DNA of 64,000 nucleotides from positions 1-64,000 of the forward strand of contig LMZS01000028.1 of the NCBI GenBank assembly GCA_001567085.1, read 5' to 3'. Source of the DNA: Chloroflexi bacterium OLB15 (GTDB lineage: Bacteria > Chloroflexota > Anaerolineae > Aggregatilineales > Phototrophicaceae). The notes under the pieces are model-generated. The model ran no database searches and was not told the DNA's origin. It worked only from the letters and a program-made list of their open reading frames with translations. A program made the translations under genes and the position numbers. Below, in pieces: positions 55,392-64,000 of this stretch. Positions within the stretch are counted from its first letter, which is position 1; every line of letters starts with the position of its first letter.

Positions 55392-56519
55392 TTAGGCCTG
55401 CGCGAAATCCTGAGGGCGCAGCGGGCGCGTGGGCGGCGGAAAGAACCATGCTTCAAACTGGGCTGCCAGCGCAGTACGTTCTGACGAGGGTAAAAATGCC
55501 GCGCGGGACGCCAGAATTTGCATCCGCTTGAGGTCATTTAAGGTGAGCGAGGTGGCATTCAGCACCCGCGCAAATTCATCACTCAGGGTGATGCCGCTAA
55601 TCAGCGGATCATCGGTGTTGATGGTGGTGCGTACGCCCGCTGTATACAGCTTCTCTAACGGATGTTCTTTCAGAGATGCAACCGCGCCGCTGTCTACGTT
55701 GCTGGAAGGGCATACCTCCAGCACAATCCCCTTCTCGACCAGCATCTGAACCAGATCGGGGTCTTCAATCGTGCGGATACCATGACCGATGCGGGTTGCG
55801 CCAATTTCGACGGCAGAACGCACACTATCCGGCCCTGCCCATTCGCCAGCATGAATGGTGATGCCCAAGCCCTCAGCACGGGCACGCTCGAATAAGACAC
55901 GGAACAGCGAAACCGGGTAGTTGGCTTCCTGCCCCGCCAAATCCACGCCGACAATACCCTGCCCACGCAAAGCCAACGCCGCTTCAAAAGCGTTCAGGGC
56001 AATATCGAGGCTTTCATGGCGGTTCATGGCAACGATCAGGCCAACTTTGATATTGTTGGCTTCAGCGGCTTCTTTCGCCGCTTCGCACACCCAGCTAATC
56101 ACTTCCTGATAATCGCGGTTGACGATATTATTCAGCGCTTTGGGGGTAAAACGCAATTCCATATAGCGAATGTTGTCTTCGGCAGCATCGGCAATCACTT
56201 CGCGAGTGACCCGTTTGATGATGGCCTCTGAGCGGTAAAACTGGCGCAAAATGGCGAACTTGCTCAAAAACTGCTGCATGGATCGTGGTTCATCGGGCAT
56301 CAACTGTACATACGGGCGCAGCGTTTCAGCAGTCACCGAAGGCAGGGTGATGTCGTATTCCATCGCAATCGAAAGCAGGGTTTCGATGCGCAGCGACCCC
56401 TCGAGATGGCGGTGCAATTCCACTTTAGGCAAGTTACGCAGCGCCTGTGTGGTTTCTGTCGGTTGCTGGCGACTCGTTTCCGTTGTCACCGTATTTTGCC
56501 TCGCTGAAATACTAAGCAT
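55392..56519 (-). CDS. add: Adenosine deaminase
   Basis: 375-residue zinc TIM-barrel enzyme that converts adenosine to inosine in purine salvage. Motifs: KVELHRHLEGSL (HxH zinc ligands), GVDLAGQEANYP, ITIHAGEWAGP (third His and catalytic Glu), ATRIGHGIRT (His) and TTINTDDPLISG (Asp pair). Length and order are normal. The first 25 residues (to about ALRNLPK) are unlike the family and may reflect a later true start. Confidence 0.95.
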   Translation of the reverse strand: MLSISARQNTVTTETSRQQPTETTQALRNLPKVELHRHLEGSLRIETLLSIAMEYDITLPSVTAETLRPYVQLMPDEPRSMQQFLSKFAILRQFYRSEAIIKRVTREVIADAAEDNIRYMELRFTPKALNNIVNRDYQEVISWVCEAAKEAAEANNIKVGLIVAMNRHESLDIALNAFEAALALRGQGIVGVDLAGQEANYPVSLFRVLFERARAEGLGITIHAGEWAGPDSVRSAVEIGATRIGHGIRTIEDPDLVQMLVEKGIVLEVCPSSNVDSGAVASLKEHPLEKLYTAGVRTTINTDDPLISGITLSDEFARVLNATSLTLNDLKRMQILASRAAFLPSSERTALAAQFEAWFFPPPTRPLRPQDFAQA

Positions 56520-56618
56520 GTGTCGCGCTCAAAATCAGTTATCCCGTCGTGATTCATTGTAGACGTATCCCACCACGGAAAAGCGCAAACGATTAGTTTT
56601 GTTTGAAGTCTATAACGA

Positions 56619-56942
56619 TTAGTCCCGCTCCGCCAGCAACCAACTCCAATAACGCCAAGCAAAATACAAACCAATGGTGATTCCTAAAGCCGGCAAACCG
56701 TGAAACACAACCGCCCAAACCGGATCTGCCACCAGCAAATCTGGCGGGGCAAAATTAAAAATGGCATTCAGCGCGTGCAGCACAGCAACTGAAAATACAA
56801 AGATCGCACCCACATAAAAGCCAACATAATATGGTCTTGAGCGTGTAGCCGCGCCGAGTCGTTTGCTAAGGCGGGCAAATATCACCAGCGCAATGCCGAT
56901 GCCAGCCATACCCAGCGCGCTAAACAGATTCAGCAAAGTCAT
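56619..56942 (-). CDS. Small polytopic membrane protein
   Basis: 107 residues from ATG 56942 (MTLLNLFSALGMAGIGIALV), which overlaps the stop of the upstream gene in ATGA fashion once that gene's frameshift is corrected. The frame also reaches GTG 57035, but that part duplicates the neighbour's sequence in the wrong frame. About three TM helices, with YYVGFYVGAIFVFSVAVLHAL the clearest. The family is unknown. Third gene of a small operon. Confidence 0.65.
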   Translation of the reverse strand: MTLLNLFSALGMAGIGIALVIFARLSKRLGAATRSRPYYVGFYVGAIFVFSVAVLHALNAIFNFAPPDLLVADPVWAVVFHGLPALGITIGLYFAWRYWSWLLAERD

Positions 56943-57240
56943 AGGGGTTTGCGCCCTGAGGTCATCATCCGGTAAAGCAAAACTACCAGCACCGCCAACA
57001 TTACCCCGGCGACCCCGATCAATAAGTCGCCCCACAAATCGCCGCCGATGCGATCAATGACAGCGTAGCGAACCGAGCTGCGCCGTACAGCAGGATAGGG
57101 ACAATATACAGTTTATAGTATGTGCGTTCACCGGAGAACTTTTGATAGAAACGGGCAACCAGCAGCAAGAAGGTGAGCAAAGCCGCCAGCACGAACCATG
57201 AGTATAGCAGCAAGAGTTGGCTCAATGCGGCAGCAGACAT
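56939..57240 (-). CDS. Small membrane protein (frameshifted)
   Basis: Starts at ATG 57240. As written the frame stops at 57019 after 73 residues, but its C-terminus (ATLSLIASAAICGATY) is unlike membrane sequence. Adding one base near 57071-57077 restores a continuation (RYAVIDRIGGDLWGDLLIGV, then a TM helix) that ends at 56939 and overlaps the next start as ATGA, giving 100 residues with about three TM helices. I take the longer version as the intended gene. Function unknown. Confidence 0.6.
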
Positions 57241-57246
57241 ACCCCC

Positions 57247-57600
57247 TCACCCCCCACGTTCGATCACATCGTGCAGCATGTGCGCGCGAAATTCGCGATC
57301 ATCGCAGGCGAGGAAAAAGGCCGAAAGCAGCGCTCGAAACTGCCCATCTTCAGTCAAGCGATAGGTGTTGATTTGCTCGCGTGGCTCTTCGATGATCAGG
57401 CCGTCATTCGCCATCTCATGCAGCACGCTGGACACCTGTTCAGGGGAACGACGGCTGAAGGCGGCCACATTTTCGGCAGTTTCAACCGCAAACGGGTTTT
57501 CGTTAAAGAAGCGCCCGACATCCCACTTAGCCAGCGTATCCAGATATTTGAATACGAACCAGTTCAGCCGCGCTTCATCAGAATTTGAAGGTGTGATCAT
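57247..57600 (-). CDS. Winged-helix-like regulator, first gene of the membrane operon
   Basis: 117 residues. WFVFKYLDTLAKWDVGRFFNE, then VAAFSRRSPEQVSSVLHEMAND with GLIIEEPREQINTYRLT forming helix-turn-helix and wing. The pattern suits a DNA-binding or FHA-less signalling module. It ends seven bases before the next gene, so it is probably co-transcribed with the two membrane proteins and may regulate or associate with them. DNA binding is inferred. Confidence 0.65.
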   Translation of the reverse strand: MITPSNSDEARLNWFVFKYLDTLAKWDVGRFFNENPFAVETAENVAAFSRRSPEQVSSVLHEMANDGLIIEEPREQINTYRLTEDGQFRALLSAFFLACDDREFRAHMLHDVIERGG

Positions 57601-57665
57601 ATATCTTCAATTTCAAAGAGACGAATGTTGTTTGCCACAAATACAGCTATCAGGCACAGGGAAAA

Positions 57666-57708
57666 TAGCCCCGCCCCTACCCCTCTCCATCATCATGAAG
57701 AGGGGCTA
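57666..57708 (-). terminator. Terminator of secA
   Basis: On the minus strand TAGCCCC and GGGGCTA (57702-57708 with 57666-57672) enclose a second hairpin CCCCTCT/AGAGGGG (57680-57686 with 57699-57705); TTTTC follows. It lies 38 bases beyond the secA stop. Confidence 0.7.
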
Positions 57709-57745
57709 TTCGCTCTTTTCATGAGCAAAATATAAGGGAGGGATA

Positions 57746-60550
57746 TTAGCCCCGGTTCACCGATTTCGACTGATCATCTTTCAGGTGGCAGTCTTTGTAT
57801 TTCTTGCCGCTGCCACACCAGCACAGATCGTTACGTCCCGGTTTCTTGTCGGCCTTACGTACAGGTTCAGGCTTGCTCTGGGTTCGCCCCACAGCGCTGG
57901 CGGCGGCATGAACAGCCTGCACATTACGCACTGCCGAGATCACTGGCGGGCGGCGCAGCGCTTGCTGGGTGTTAGGCGGGGCGACGCGGAAGATATTACG
58001 CAGCGCGTCTACCTGAATCTGATCCTGCAAATCCTGCCACATGCCAAACGCTTCACGCTTGTATTCGACCAGCGGATCGCGCTGGGCAATCGCCATCAGG
58101 CCGATACCTTCACGCAGCACATCGAGATCGGTCAGGTGGCGGCGCCAGTGCCGATCAATCGAATACAACATGACTGCGCGCTCGTAGCGCTTCATCAGTT
58201 CTTCGCCAATTTCGGCAGTCTTGCGGTCATAGCTGGCGTGGGCAGAATTAACGATCATTTCGTCTAACTCGTCCAGCGGCTTTCCGCGCATAGTTTCCGG
58301 GTTTACATCAACTGGCACCGGGAACAGCGTGAATAGACGCTGGTGCATCTCTTCAATTTCCCAAGTATCTGGATGTTCGGCATCTTCGGTGTGCGCGTCT
58401 ACTACCTTGGCGATCTGCTCGTCCAGCGTCTTTAGATATTCGTCGCGCAGGTCGTTGCGTTCCAGCAGTTCGCGGCGCTGGCGGTAGATCACCTCACGCT
58501 GCTTATTGACCACATCGTCATATTCCAGAACGCGCTTACGGATGTCAAAGTTGTAGCCTTCAACACGGGTCTGCGCCTGCGCAATCGCCCGGCTGACGAT
58601 GCCCGCTTCCAACGGCTCATCCGGCTGTAGACCGGCGAATTTCATGAAGCCCTTTACGCGATCCCCACCAAAACGGCGCATCAACTCATCTTCAAGGCTG
58701 AGGAAGAAGCGAGATTCACCGGGATCACCCTGACGGCCTGCGCGACCACGAAGCTGATTATCAATGCGCCGCGCTTCGTGGCGTTCGGTGCCTAGCACGA
58801 ACAGCCCACCCTGCGCGATCACTTTCAGCTTGTCTGCTTCGGTTTGGGCTTTGGCTTCAGCCAGCGCCTGCTGCCACTGCTCCGGTGTAGCGGCGGTGAT
58901 TTCAATATTCTGCCTGCGCAGCGCCTGACGCGCTAAACCTTCGGGGTTACCGCCAAGCAGAATGTCAACGCCACGACCAGCCATGTTGGTGGCAATCGTC
59001 ACCAGCCCGGGACGACCTGCCTGCGTAATGATCTCGGCCTCTTTTTCGTGCTGCTTGGCGTTCAACACCTGATGCTGAATACCCGCTTTGGAAAGCATCT
59101 TGCTCAGGCGCTCGCTGGTTTCAATGGCGACTGTACCCACCAGCACGGGCTGTCCGCGCCCGTTACGCTCCTTGATCTCATCAGCAATGGCTTTGAACTT
59201 GGCGTCTTCGGTGCCATAGATCAGGTCTTCGTAATCGCTGCGGATCATCGGGCGGTGCGTGGGGATGGGCAGCACTTCAAGGTTGTAAATCTTCTCAAAT
59301 TCTTCGGATTCGGTCAGCGCCGTGCCGGTCATGCCAGCCAGTTTCTTGTACATGCGGAAGTAATTCTGAAAGGTGATGGTAGCCAGCGTCAGGTTTTCGC
59401 GGCGAATTTCCACGCCTTCCTTCGCTTCAATGGCCTGATGCAACCCTTCAGAGAACCGGCGGCCATACATCAAACGGCCGGTGAACTCATCAACGATGAT
59501 GATCTGCCCGTCCTGCACGATGTATTCTTTGTCGTTATGGTAGAGCGCATACGCCCGCAGCGAGTTATCCAGATACGGGATCATCTCGGCATTTTCGGGG
59601 TCGTACAGGCGATCAACGCCCATCGCACGCTCAACTTTTTCAACGCCGCGCTCGGTCAGGAAAGAAACGCGATCTTTGACATCAACCACAAAATCGCCGT
59701 CTGGCTCGTCGTCTTTGTCTTCCAGTGGGCTGCTTTCTTCGAGCGTGCGCACGATACGCGCAAACACCTTATAGTAATCGCTCGGTTCGTCAGCCTGACC
59801 GCTGATAATCAGCGGGGTACGGGCTTCGTCAATCAGGATGTTGTCTACTTCGTCCACAATGGCGAAGAATAATTCACGCTGAGCGAGCTGGCTAATATCG
59901 CCGACCATATTGTCGCGCAGATAGTCAAAGCCAAACTCATTGTTAGTGCCATAGGTGATGTCAGCGCGGTAGGCTTCCGCACGGGTGCAGGGGCGCAGAT
60001 TCTGGAAACGGGCATCATCTGAAGGAAATTCCGGGTCGTAGAGATACGATCCGCTGTTCGGGTCGCCCGCGCTGTTCTGAATGACAGCCACGCTAAGACC
60101 GAGTTTGTGATACACAGGTCCCATCGTTTGCGCGCCAACTTTGCTCAAATAGTCATTCGGCGTGACCAGATGAGCGCCAAAGCCCAGCAGCGCATTCAGC
60201 GTAAGGGGAAGCGTGGCAACCAACGTTTTGCCTTCGCCCGTTTTCATTTCGGCGATCTTGCCGTCGTGCAGCACCATCCCGCCAATCATCTGCACATCAA
60301 AATGGCGCAAACCGATGGTGCGTACCGAAGCTTCGCGGGTCAGGGCGAAGGATTCAGGCAAAATATCGTGCGTTTTTTCGCCATCTGCCAGCCGCTTTTT
60401 AAGCTTGTTTATGCGCTCGCGAAGCTGGTCATCTGTTTCCTTTTGCAGTTGAGGCTCAAATGCATTGATCTGTTCAAGGATCACGCGATAACGATTCAGC
60501 TCTTTTTCGACGGGATCACCGAACACTTTTTTGACGACGTTTTTAAACAT
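57746..60550 (-). CDS. secA: Protein translocase ATPase SecA
   Basis: 934-residue ATPase that drives Sec export. Motifs in order: IGGMVLHDGKIAEMKTGEGKTL (Walker A at MKTGEGKT), VTPNDYLSKVGAQTMGP, YGTNNEFGFDYLRDNM, DEVDNILIDEARTPLIISG, FQNYFRMYKKLAGMTGTA, QPVLVGTVAIETSERLS, VTIATNMAGRGVDI and RHEARRIDNQLRGRAGRQGDPG. The helical wing and scaffold follow. The C-terminal zinc motif CWCGSGKKYKDCH is complete and should contact SecB or the membrane. An extended -10 promoter lies about 54 bases before the ATG; GAGGCAGC precedes it. Confidence 0.98.
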   Translation of the reverse strand: MFKNVVKKVFGDPVEKELNRYRVILEQINAFEPQLQKETDDQLRERINKLKKRLADGEKTHDILPESFALTREASVRTIGLRHFDVQMIGGMVLHDGKIAEMKTGEGKTLVATLPLTLNALLGFGAHLVTPNDYLSKVGAQTMGPVYHKLGLSVAVIQNSAGDPNSGSYLYDPEFPSDDARFQNLRPCTRAEAYRADITYGTNNEFGFDYLRDNMVGDISQLAQRELFFAIVDEVDNILIDEARTPLIISGQADEPSDYYKVFARIVRTLEESSPLEDKDDEPDGDFVVDVKDRVSFLTERGVEKVERAMGVDRLYDPENAEMIPYLDNSLRAYALYHNDKEYIVQDGQIIIVDEFTGRLMYGRRFSEGLHQAIEAKEGVEIRRENLTLATITFQNYFRMYKKLAGMTGTALTESEEFEKIYNLEVLPIPTHRPMIRSDYEDLIYGTEDAKFKAIADEIKERNGRGQPVLVGTVAIETSERLSKMLSKAGIQHQVLNAKQHEKEAEIITQAGRPGLVTIATNMAGRGVDILLGGNPEGLARQALRRQNIEITAATPEQWQQALAEAKAQTEADKLKVIAQGGLFVLGTERHEARRIDNQLRGRAGRQGDPGESRFFLSLEDELMRRFGGDRVKGFMKFAGLQPDEPLEAGIVSRAIAQAQTRVEGYNFDIRKRVLEYDDVVNKQREVIYRQRRELLERNDLRDEYLKTLDEQIAKVVDAHTEDAEHPDTWEIEEMHQRLFTLFPVPVDVNPETMRGKPLDELDEMIVNSAHASYDRKTAEIGEELMKRYERAVMLYSIDRHWRRHLTDLDVLREGIGLMAIAQRDPLVEYKREAFGMWQDLQDQIQVDALRNIFRVAPPNTQQALRRPPVISAVRNVQAVHAAASAVGRTQSKPEPVRKADKKPGRNDLCWCGSGKKYKDCHLKDDQSKSVNRG

Positions 60551-60603
60551 GCTGCCTCGATAGTCTCCCCAAGTATGAGGAAGGTTTCGCTTACACGCGG
60601 GGT

Positions 60604-60612
60604 ATTATAGCA
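60604..60612 (-). promoter_or_regulatory. Extended -10 promoter (TGCTATAAT) for secA
   Basis: TGCTATAAT on the minus strand, ending 53 bases before the secA start codon. Same nine bases as the uvrC, tRNA-Lys and PIG-L promoters. Confidence 0.6.
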
Positions 60613-60674
60613 TAGTGAATATAGGCGATGCGTAAGAAATGGAGAAAAAATTAAGGGATTACAAAAGTGCAATC

Positions 60675-60962
60675 CTAATCAAAAATTCCCTCAATCACGC
60701 TCCACACTAAGCGGAATGGCAGCGTCAATAACGACCACCCGCAGCCAAACATACGGTCTGAGATGCCTAAAGCATCGTCAATTTCATCAACAATATCAGC
60801 CTTCACTGACGGCTCGTCGGAGTAGTGGCCATAATAATGCGCTGACTTATTGGCTGGATTAGCCTGAAAAGGCGTAGTGCCCGTCTGCGGCGGTGGCGGC
60901 GCGGACGAGCTATCAAAATCAAAGGGATAAGGATCATTGTTATTGGGTGGCGAAGCAGGCAT
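60675..60962 (-). CDS. Small Pro-rich protein with amphipathic C-terminus
   Basis: 95 residues. A Pro/Asn/Ser-rich, probably disordered first half (PPNNNDPYPFDFDSSSAPPP) leads to a hydrophobic, aromatic C-terminus (about 70-95, MFGCGWSLLTLPFRLVWSV) that could bind the membrane. AAAGGC lies 10 bases before the ATG. It sits between gcvPB and secA on the same strand. No family recognised. Confidence 0.55.
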   Translation of the reverse strand: MPASPPNNNDPYPFDFDSSSAPPPPQTGTTPFQANPANKSAHYYGHYSDEPSVKADIVDEIDDALGISDRMFGCGWSLLTLPFRLVWSVIEGIFD

Positions 60963-61090
60963 GGCAGAACGCCTTTCATACCAGGTAGCTGATCGTTGTT
61001 CTCCACCACAATAATCGAAATCTGATCGGCACGCGAATCATGATGCGGGTTAACGACATCATGAGCACAAAACGTGATATCGCATCTATG

Positions 61091-61115
61091 CGGGGCGATC
61101 TAGTAGATCGCCCCG
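61091..61115. repeat. CGGGGCGATCTA palindrome after gcvPB
   Basis: Perfect 12-bp arms CGGGGCGATCTA (61091-61102) and TAGATCGCCCCG (61104-61115) around one base. It lies 26 bases beyond the gcvPB stop and may act as its terminator, though no T-run follows. Related in its GGGGCG core to the palindromes at 19362 and 26128. Confidence 0.65.
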
Positions 61116-61140
61116 ACATTCAGCGAAACGGGAATTTAAG

Positions 61141-62634
61141 CTACTCCGCCTTTTCCCCGGCTTTGTGCCAATCTGGTTCGGGACGGCAGCACAACATCAA
61201 CTGCTTGGCGGCACGCACTTCGTCCACACGGCGAACCGGAGTATTGTGCGGCGCTTCCTTCAACAATTCAGGCTGAGTTTTGGCTTCTTCAGCGATCTTA
61301 AGCATGACCTCGATGAAATTGTCCAGCGTCTGCTTATCTTCGGTTTCTGTCGGTTCGATCAGCAGCGCTTCTGGCACGATCAGCGGGAAGTAATTGGTTG
61401 GCGGGTGAATCTCGTAATCCATCAACCGCTTGGAAATATCCAGCGCGTGAATATCCGGCGCATCTTCCCAGTGGCCTTCCATCACAAACTCATGGGCGCA
61501 GTAGCGGTTATAAGGCACATGGTAGGCTTCCGCCAGCCGCACGCGAAGATAATTAGCGTTCAGCACCGCATGTTTGGAAACATCACGCAGGCCATCGCCG
61601 CCATAGCTGCGAATGTAGGCATAGGCGCGAACGTGCATGCCGAAATTGCCCTGAAAGGCTTTGAGCTGACCGATGGATTTCGGCGGCATCACCAGTTCAT
61701 AGAATGGCGGCAAATCAGGTTCCTTCCCGGCATCGGTGATCTGCGCGATAGGTCCCGGCAGATAATCAGCCAGTTTTTCATTCACGCCGACTGCCCCACA
61801 ACCCGGCCCACCGCCCCCATGCGGCGTGGAGAAGGTCTTGTGCAGGTTGTAGTGCATCACGTCAAACCCAAGATCGCCAGCTTTGACGATGCCCATCAAC
61901 GAATTCATATTCGCGCCGTCCATGTACATCAGGCCGCCGCACGCATGTACCAATTCGATCACTTCCAGAATGTTGCTGTCGAACAAACCCAGCGTACTGG
62001 GGACGGTGATCATCATGCCAGCAACGGTATCATCACAGGCGGCCTTCAATGCTTCGAGATCAACATTGCCCTTATCATCTGAAGGCAATTCAACGCTGGT
62101 GAGTCCGGCCATTGTTACGGTTGCCGGGTTGGTGCCGTGCGCGCTGTTAGGCACCAGAATTTTGGTACGCTTTTCGTCGCCACGCTCATGATGATAGGCG
62201 CGAATCATCAGGATTCCGGCGAACTCGCCCTGCGCGCCAGCGGCAGGCTGCAAACTGACCGCCTTAAAACCAGCTATATCGGCCAGCCACGTTTGCAGGG
62301 TATACATCAACGCCAGCGCGCCCTGCGAGCCGGAGGCATCGGTCAGCGGATGCAGATGAACAAACCCCGCCAGCCGCGCCATATCTTCGTTCAACTTGGG
62401 GTTGTACTTCATGGTACAACTGCCCAGCGGGTAAAACTGGCGGTCAATGGCAAAGTTTTTGCGGCTCAGATTGGTGAAATGGCGCACTACCTGAAGTTCG
62501 CTCACTTCCGGCAGATCGAGCGCATCGCGCATCAAATCGGTTGGCAGTTTGGCGAGCGGCACATCGGCTTCGGGCAAATTCGCGCCTTCACGCCCGGTCA
62601 CGCTAATATCGTAAATCAGCGGTTCGCTATTCAT
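61141..62634 (-). CDS. gcvPB: Glycine dehydrogenase (decarboxylating) subunit 2
   Basis: 497 residues. PLP-carrying half of the two-subunit P-protein, which decarboxylates glycine and loads the methylamine group on GcvH lipoate. The PLP lysine is K266 in HYNLHKTFSTPHGGGGPG. Other landmarks: SEVQ-like SELQVVRHFTNLSRKNFAID, YPLGSCTMKYNPK, LQPAAGAQGEFAGILMIRAYH, NSAHGTNPATVTMAG and MYMDGANMN. Its ATG overlaps the end of gcvPA by eight bases, indicating coupled synthesis of the two subunits. Confidence 0.97.
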   Translation of the reverse strand: MNSEPLIYDISVTGREGANLPEADVPLAKLPTDLMRDALDLPEVSELQVVRHFTNLSRKNFAIDRQFYPLGSCTMKYNPKLNEDMARLAGFVHLHPLTDASGSQGALALMYTLQTWLADIAGFKAVSLQPAAGAQGEFAGILMIRAYHHERGDEKRTKILVPNSAHGTNPATVTMAGLTSVELPSDDKGNVDLEALKAACDDTVAGMMITVPSTLGLFDSNILEVIELVHACGGLMYMDGANMNSLMGIVKAGDLGFDVMHYNLHKTFSTPHGGGGPGCGAVGVNEKLADYLPGPIAQITDAGKEPDLPPFYELVMPPKSIGQLKAFQGNFGMHVRAYAYIRSYGGDGLRDVSKHAVLNANYLRVRLAEAYHVPYNRYCAHEFVMEGHWEDAPDIHALDISKRLMDYEIHPPTNYFPLIVPEALLIEPTETEDKQTLDNFIEVMLKIAEEAKTQPELLKEAPHNTPVRRVDEVRAAKQLMLCCRPEPDWHKAGEKAE

Positions 62635-63966
62635 GGCGAACCTCCTTCAACACTTCGACAAGCGTATCAATTTCTACTTTGCGATTCATTTCAGTCACGC
62701 AGAGCAGCATATGGTCTTTCAGGTGCGGGTAATCTTCACCAAGATCAACGCCGCCGAGAATGCCCCGTTCGCTCAAGAGCGCGTTAATCTCGCTGACAGG
62801 CACAGGGCATTTGACGATAAATTCGTTGAAGAACGGCTGTGAGCGATCCACGCTGAAATGCAGCAGATCATCAATGCGATCAGCGGCATACTGCGTTTTG
62901 TGATAGCACAATTCGGCGGCTTTACGCAGTCCGTTTTTGCCCATCAGTGAGAGGTAAATCGTGGCCGCCAGCGCCATCAAGCCCTGATTGGTGCATATAT
63001 TGCTGCTGGCCTTCTCGCGGCGAATATCCTGTTCACGCGGGCGCAGGGTCATCACAAAGGCGCGGGTGCCATCTTGATCTACCGTTTCACCCACAATGCG
63101 CCCAGCGATACGGCGCACATATTCTTCACGAACAGCGAAATATCCCAGATAGGGGCCGCCAAAGCTCAAAGGGATGCCCAACGGCTGGCCTTCACCCACG
63201 ACAATATCCGCGCCGAGTTCGCCCGGCGATTTGAGCATAGCCAGCGCCATCGGGTTGGCAACGACGACCAGCAGCGCGCCTTTTTCATGGGCTTTTTCAG
63301 CGAACAACGACAGATTTTCGATGTGCCCCAGATAATTCGGATAGCCAACCGCTACCATCGCCGTATTGTCATCAATCAGATCGATCAGTTCCGAAGTGGT
63401 ATAGGGCTGGTCATCCCCCACAAATTCCAGCCCGCCCCACTGGTGATAAGTGCGGGTGACAGCGCGGTACTGCGGATTGATATAAGGGCTGAGGACGATA
63501 CGCTTGCGCTTGTTACGGCCTACATCCTTTGCAACGGTCACCGCTTCAGCAAGCTGGTAGCGCCGTCATAATGGCTGGCATTGGCGGCGTCCATGCCGGT
63601 CAACTGCGCCATCATGCTCTGATATTCGTAGATCGCTTGCAGGGTGCCCTGGCTCACTTCCGGTTGATAAGGCGTGTAGGCGGTGAAAAATTCGCCCCGC
63701 AGCAGAATGTGATTTACGGCTGAAGGCACAAAGTGATGATATGCGCCCGCACCCCGAAAAATAGCAAAATCGCCAGCATGATCGTTGGCTTCAGAAAGCG
63801 CCTGCATTTCCGCCACGATCTCCATTTCAGACATCATTGGCGGCAGATTCAGCGCTGGAAAGCGGTGCGCTTCCGGCACCGCGTCAAATAGTTCTTCAAC
63901 TGATTTCGCGCTGATGATCGCCAGCATCTGCTCGCGTTCAGCGTCGGTATGGGGAATATACGCCAT
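62627..63966 (-). CDS. gcvPA: Glycine dehydrogenase (decarboxylating) subunit 1 (frameshifted)
   Basis: First half of the P-protein. As written it is broken: the N-terminal part (63966 to 63538) stops after HYDGATSLLKR, and the rest (from GTG 63541 to 62627) begins VTVAKDVGRNKRKRIV. Adding one base near 63549-63550 gives TSLAEAVTVAKDVG and a continuous 446-residue protein, the normal gcvPA length. Family segments are all present: YIPHTDAEREQML, FRGAGAYHHFVPSAV, FFTAYTPYQPEVSQGTLQ, QPLGIPLSFGGPYLGYF and REKASSNICTNQGL. AGAGG seven bases before ATG 63966 fixes the start. GcvH and GcvT genes may lie just beyond the window. Confidence 0.93.
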
Positions 63967-63977
63967 ATTTAAGACCT

Positions 63978-64000
63978 CTAGCGCCCTTCGTTATAGGTGC
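63978..64000 (-). other. Possible 3' end of the gene upstream of gcvPA
   Basis: On the minus strand one frame reads TYNEGR and stops at TAG (63978-63980), 11 bases before the gcvPA ATG. That spacing suits an upstream operon gene such as gcvH or gcvT, but six residues cannot identify it. Confidence 0.25.

Noticed and set aside
59048-59872. 274-codon plus-strand frame
   Set aside because: Lies wholly antisense to secA; its translation is His/Phe/Arg-rich shadow sequence with no family features.
61165-62082. 305-codon plus-strand frame
   Set aside because: Antisense to gcvPB, whose motifs are strongly conserved; shadow frame.

Overview
The window reads as a piece of chromosome from an uncultured Chloroflexota bacterium, probably Anaerolineae-like. 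That placement is inference. It rests on a type 3 prolyl-tRNA synthetase, split glycine dehydrogenase subunits (gcvPA/gcvPB), several secreted PPC-domain and SH3-like proteins, Thr/Pro-rich linkers behind signal peptides, Uma2 and DUF3048 proteins, and general housekeeping gene content. GC is moderate, in the mid-fifties percent by eye. I see no rRNA, CRISPR array, insertion sequence, integrase or prophage.

Layout. 1-5.5 kb: 3' part of proS, a large tandem-NYN protein, a GvpU-like protein and a YdcF-like membrane protein. 5.8-11.8 kb: one 1997-residue secreted alpha-2-macroglobulin with an intact thioester motif. 12-19.4 kb: DUF2200, a secreted protein, methylmalonyl-CoA epimerase, DUF3291, an acyl-CoA dehydrogenase/MDR oxidoreductase pair, hypotheticals and an MBL-fold hydrolase. 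19.4-30.1 kb: uvrA, a GT-C-like membrane protein, ThuA, Uma2, DUF3048, PIG-L, a TPR-like protein and an orphan PstS-like lipoprotein. 30.2-34 kb: tgt diverges from murF and alr, which look like one fused gene broken by a missing base. 34-43 kb, minus strand: a small membrane peptide, a Cache/pentameric-channel-like chimera, tRNA-Ser(CGA), tadA, an acidic protein, a beta-CASP MBL nuclease, a cysteine-motif protein, a lipoprotein and oligoendopeptidase F. 43.3-50 kb: two tandem paralogues of unknown function, a YcaQ/AlkX-type protein divergent from uvrC, a lone receiver protein and tRNA-Lys(CTT). 50-57.6 kb: CNNM/CorC-type transporter, PPC protein, aldo/keto reductase, a Rieske-flavodoxin fusion, an Hcp-like protein with an injection-system-like leader, adenosine deaminase and a winged-helix plus membrane-protein operon. 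57.7-64 kb: secA, a small hypothetical, gcvPB and gcvPA.

Functional links. uvrA, uvrC and the YcaQ-like protein point to nucleotide and base excision repair. gcvPA/gcvPB form the P-protein of glycine cleavage. MurF and Alr supply and use D-alanine for peptidoglycan. Tgt, TadA, ProS and two tRNAs serve translation. Much of the rest is cell-envelope or secreted protein of unknown role.

Two points matter most. First, the 705-residue protein at 34153-36270 joins a Cache-like sensor to what looks like a complete pentameric ligand-gated ion channel, with a 54-residue membrane peptide directly downstream. Second, five genes each carry one single-base indel that restores a full-length family member when corrected. 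Residual assembly errors are the likeliest cause, so broken reading frames here should not be taken as real pseudogenes without read-level checks.
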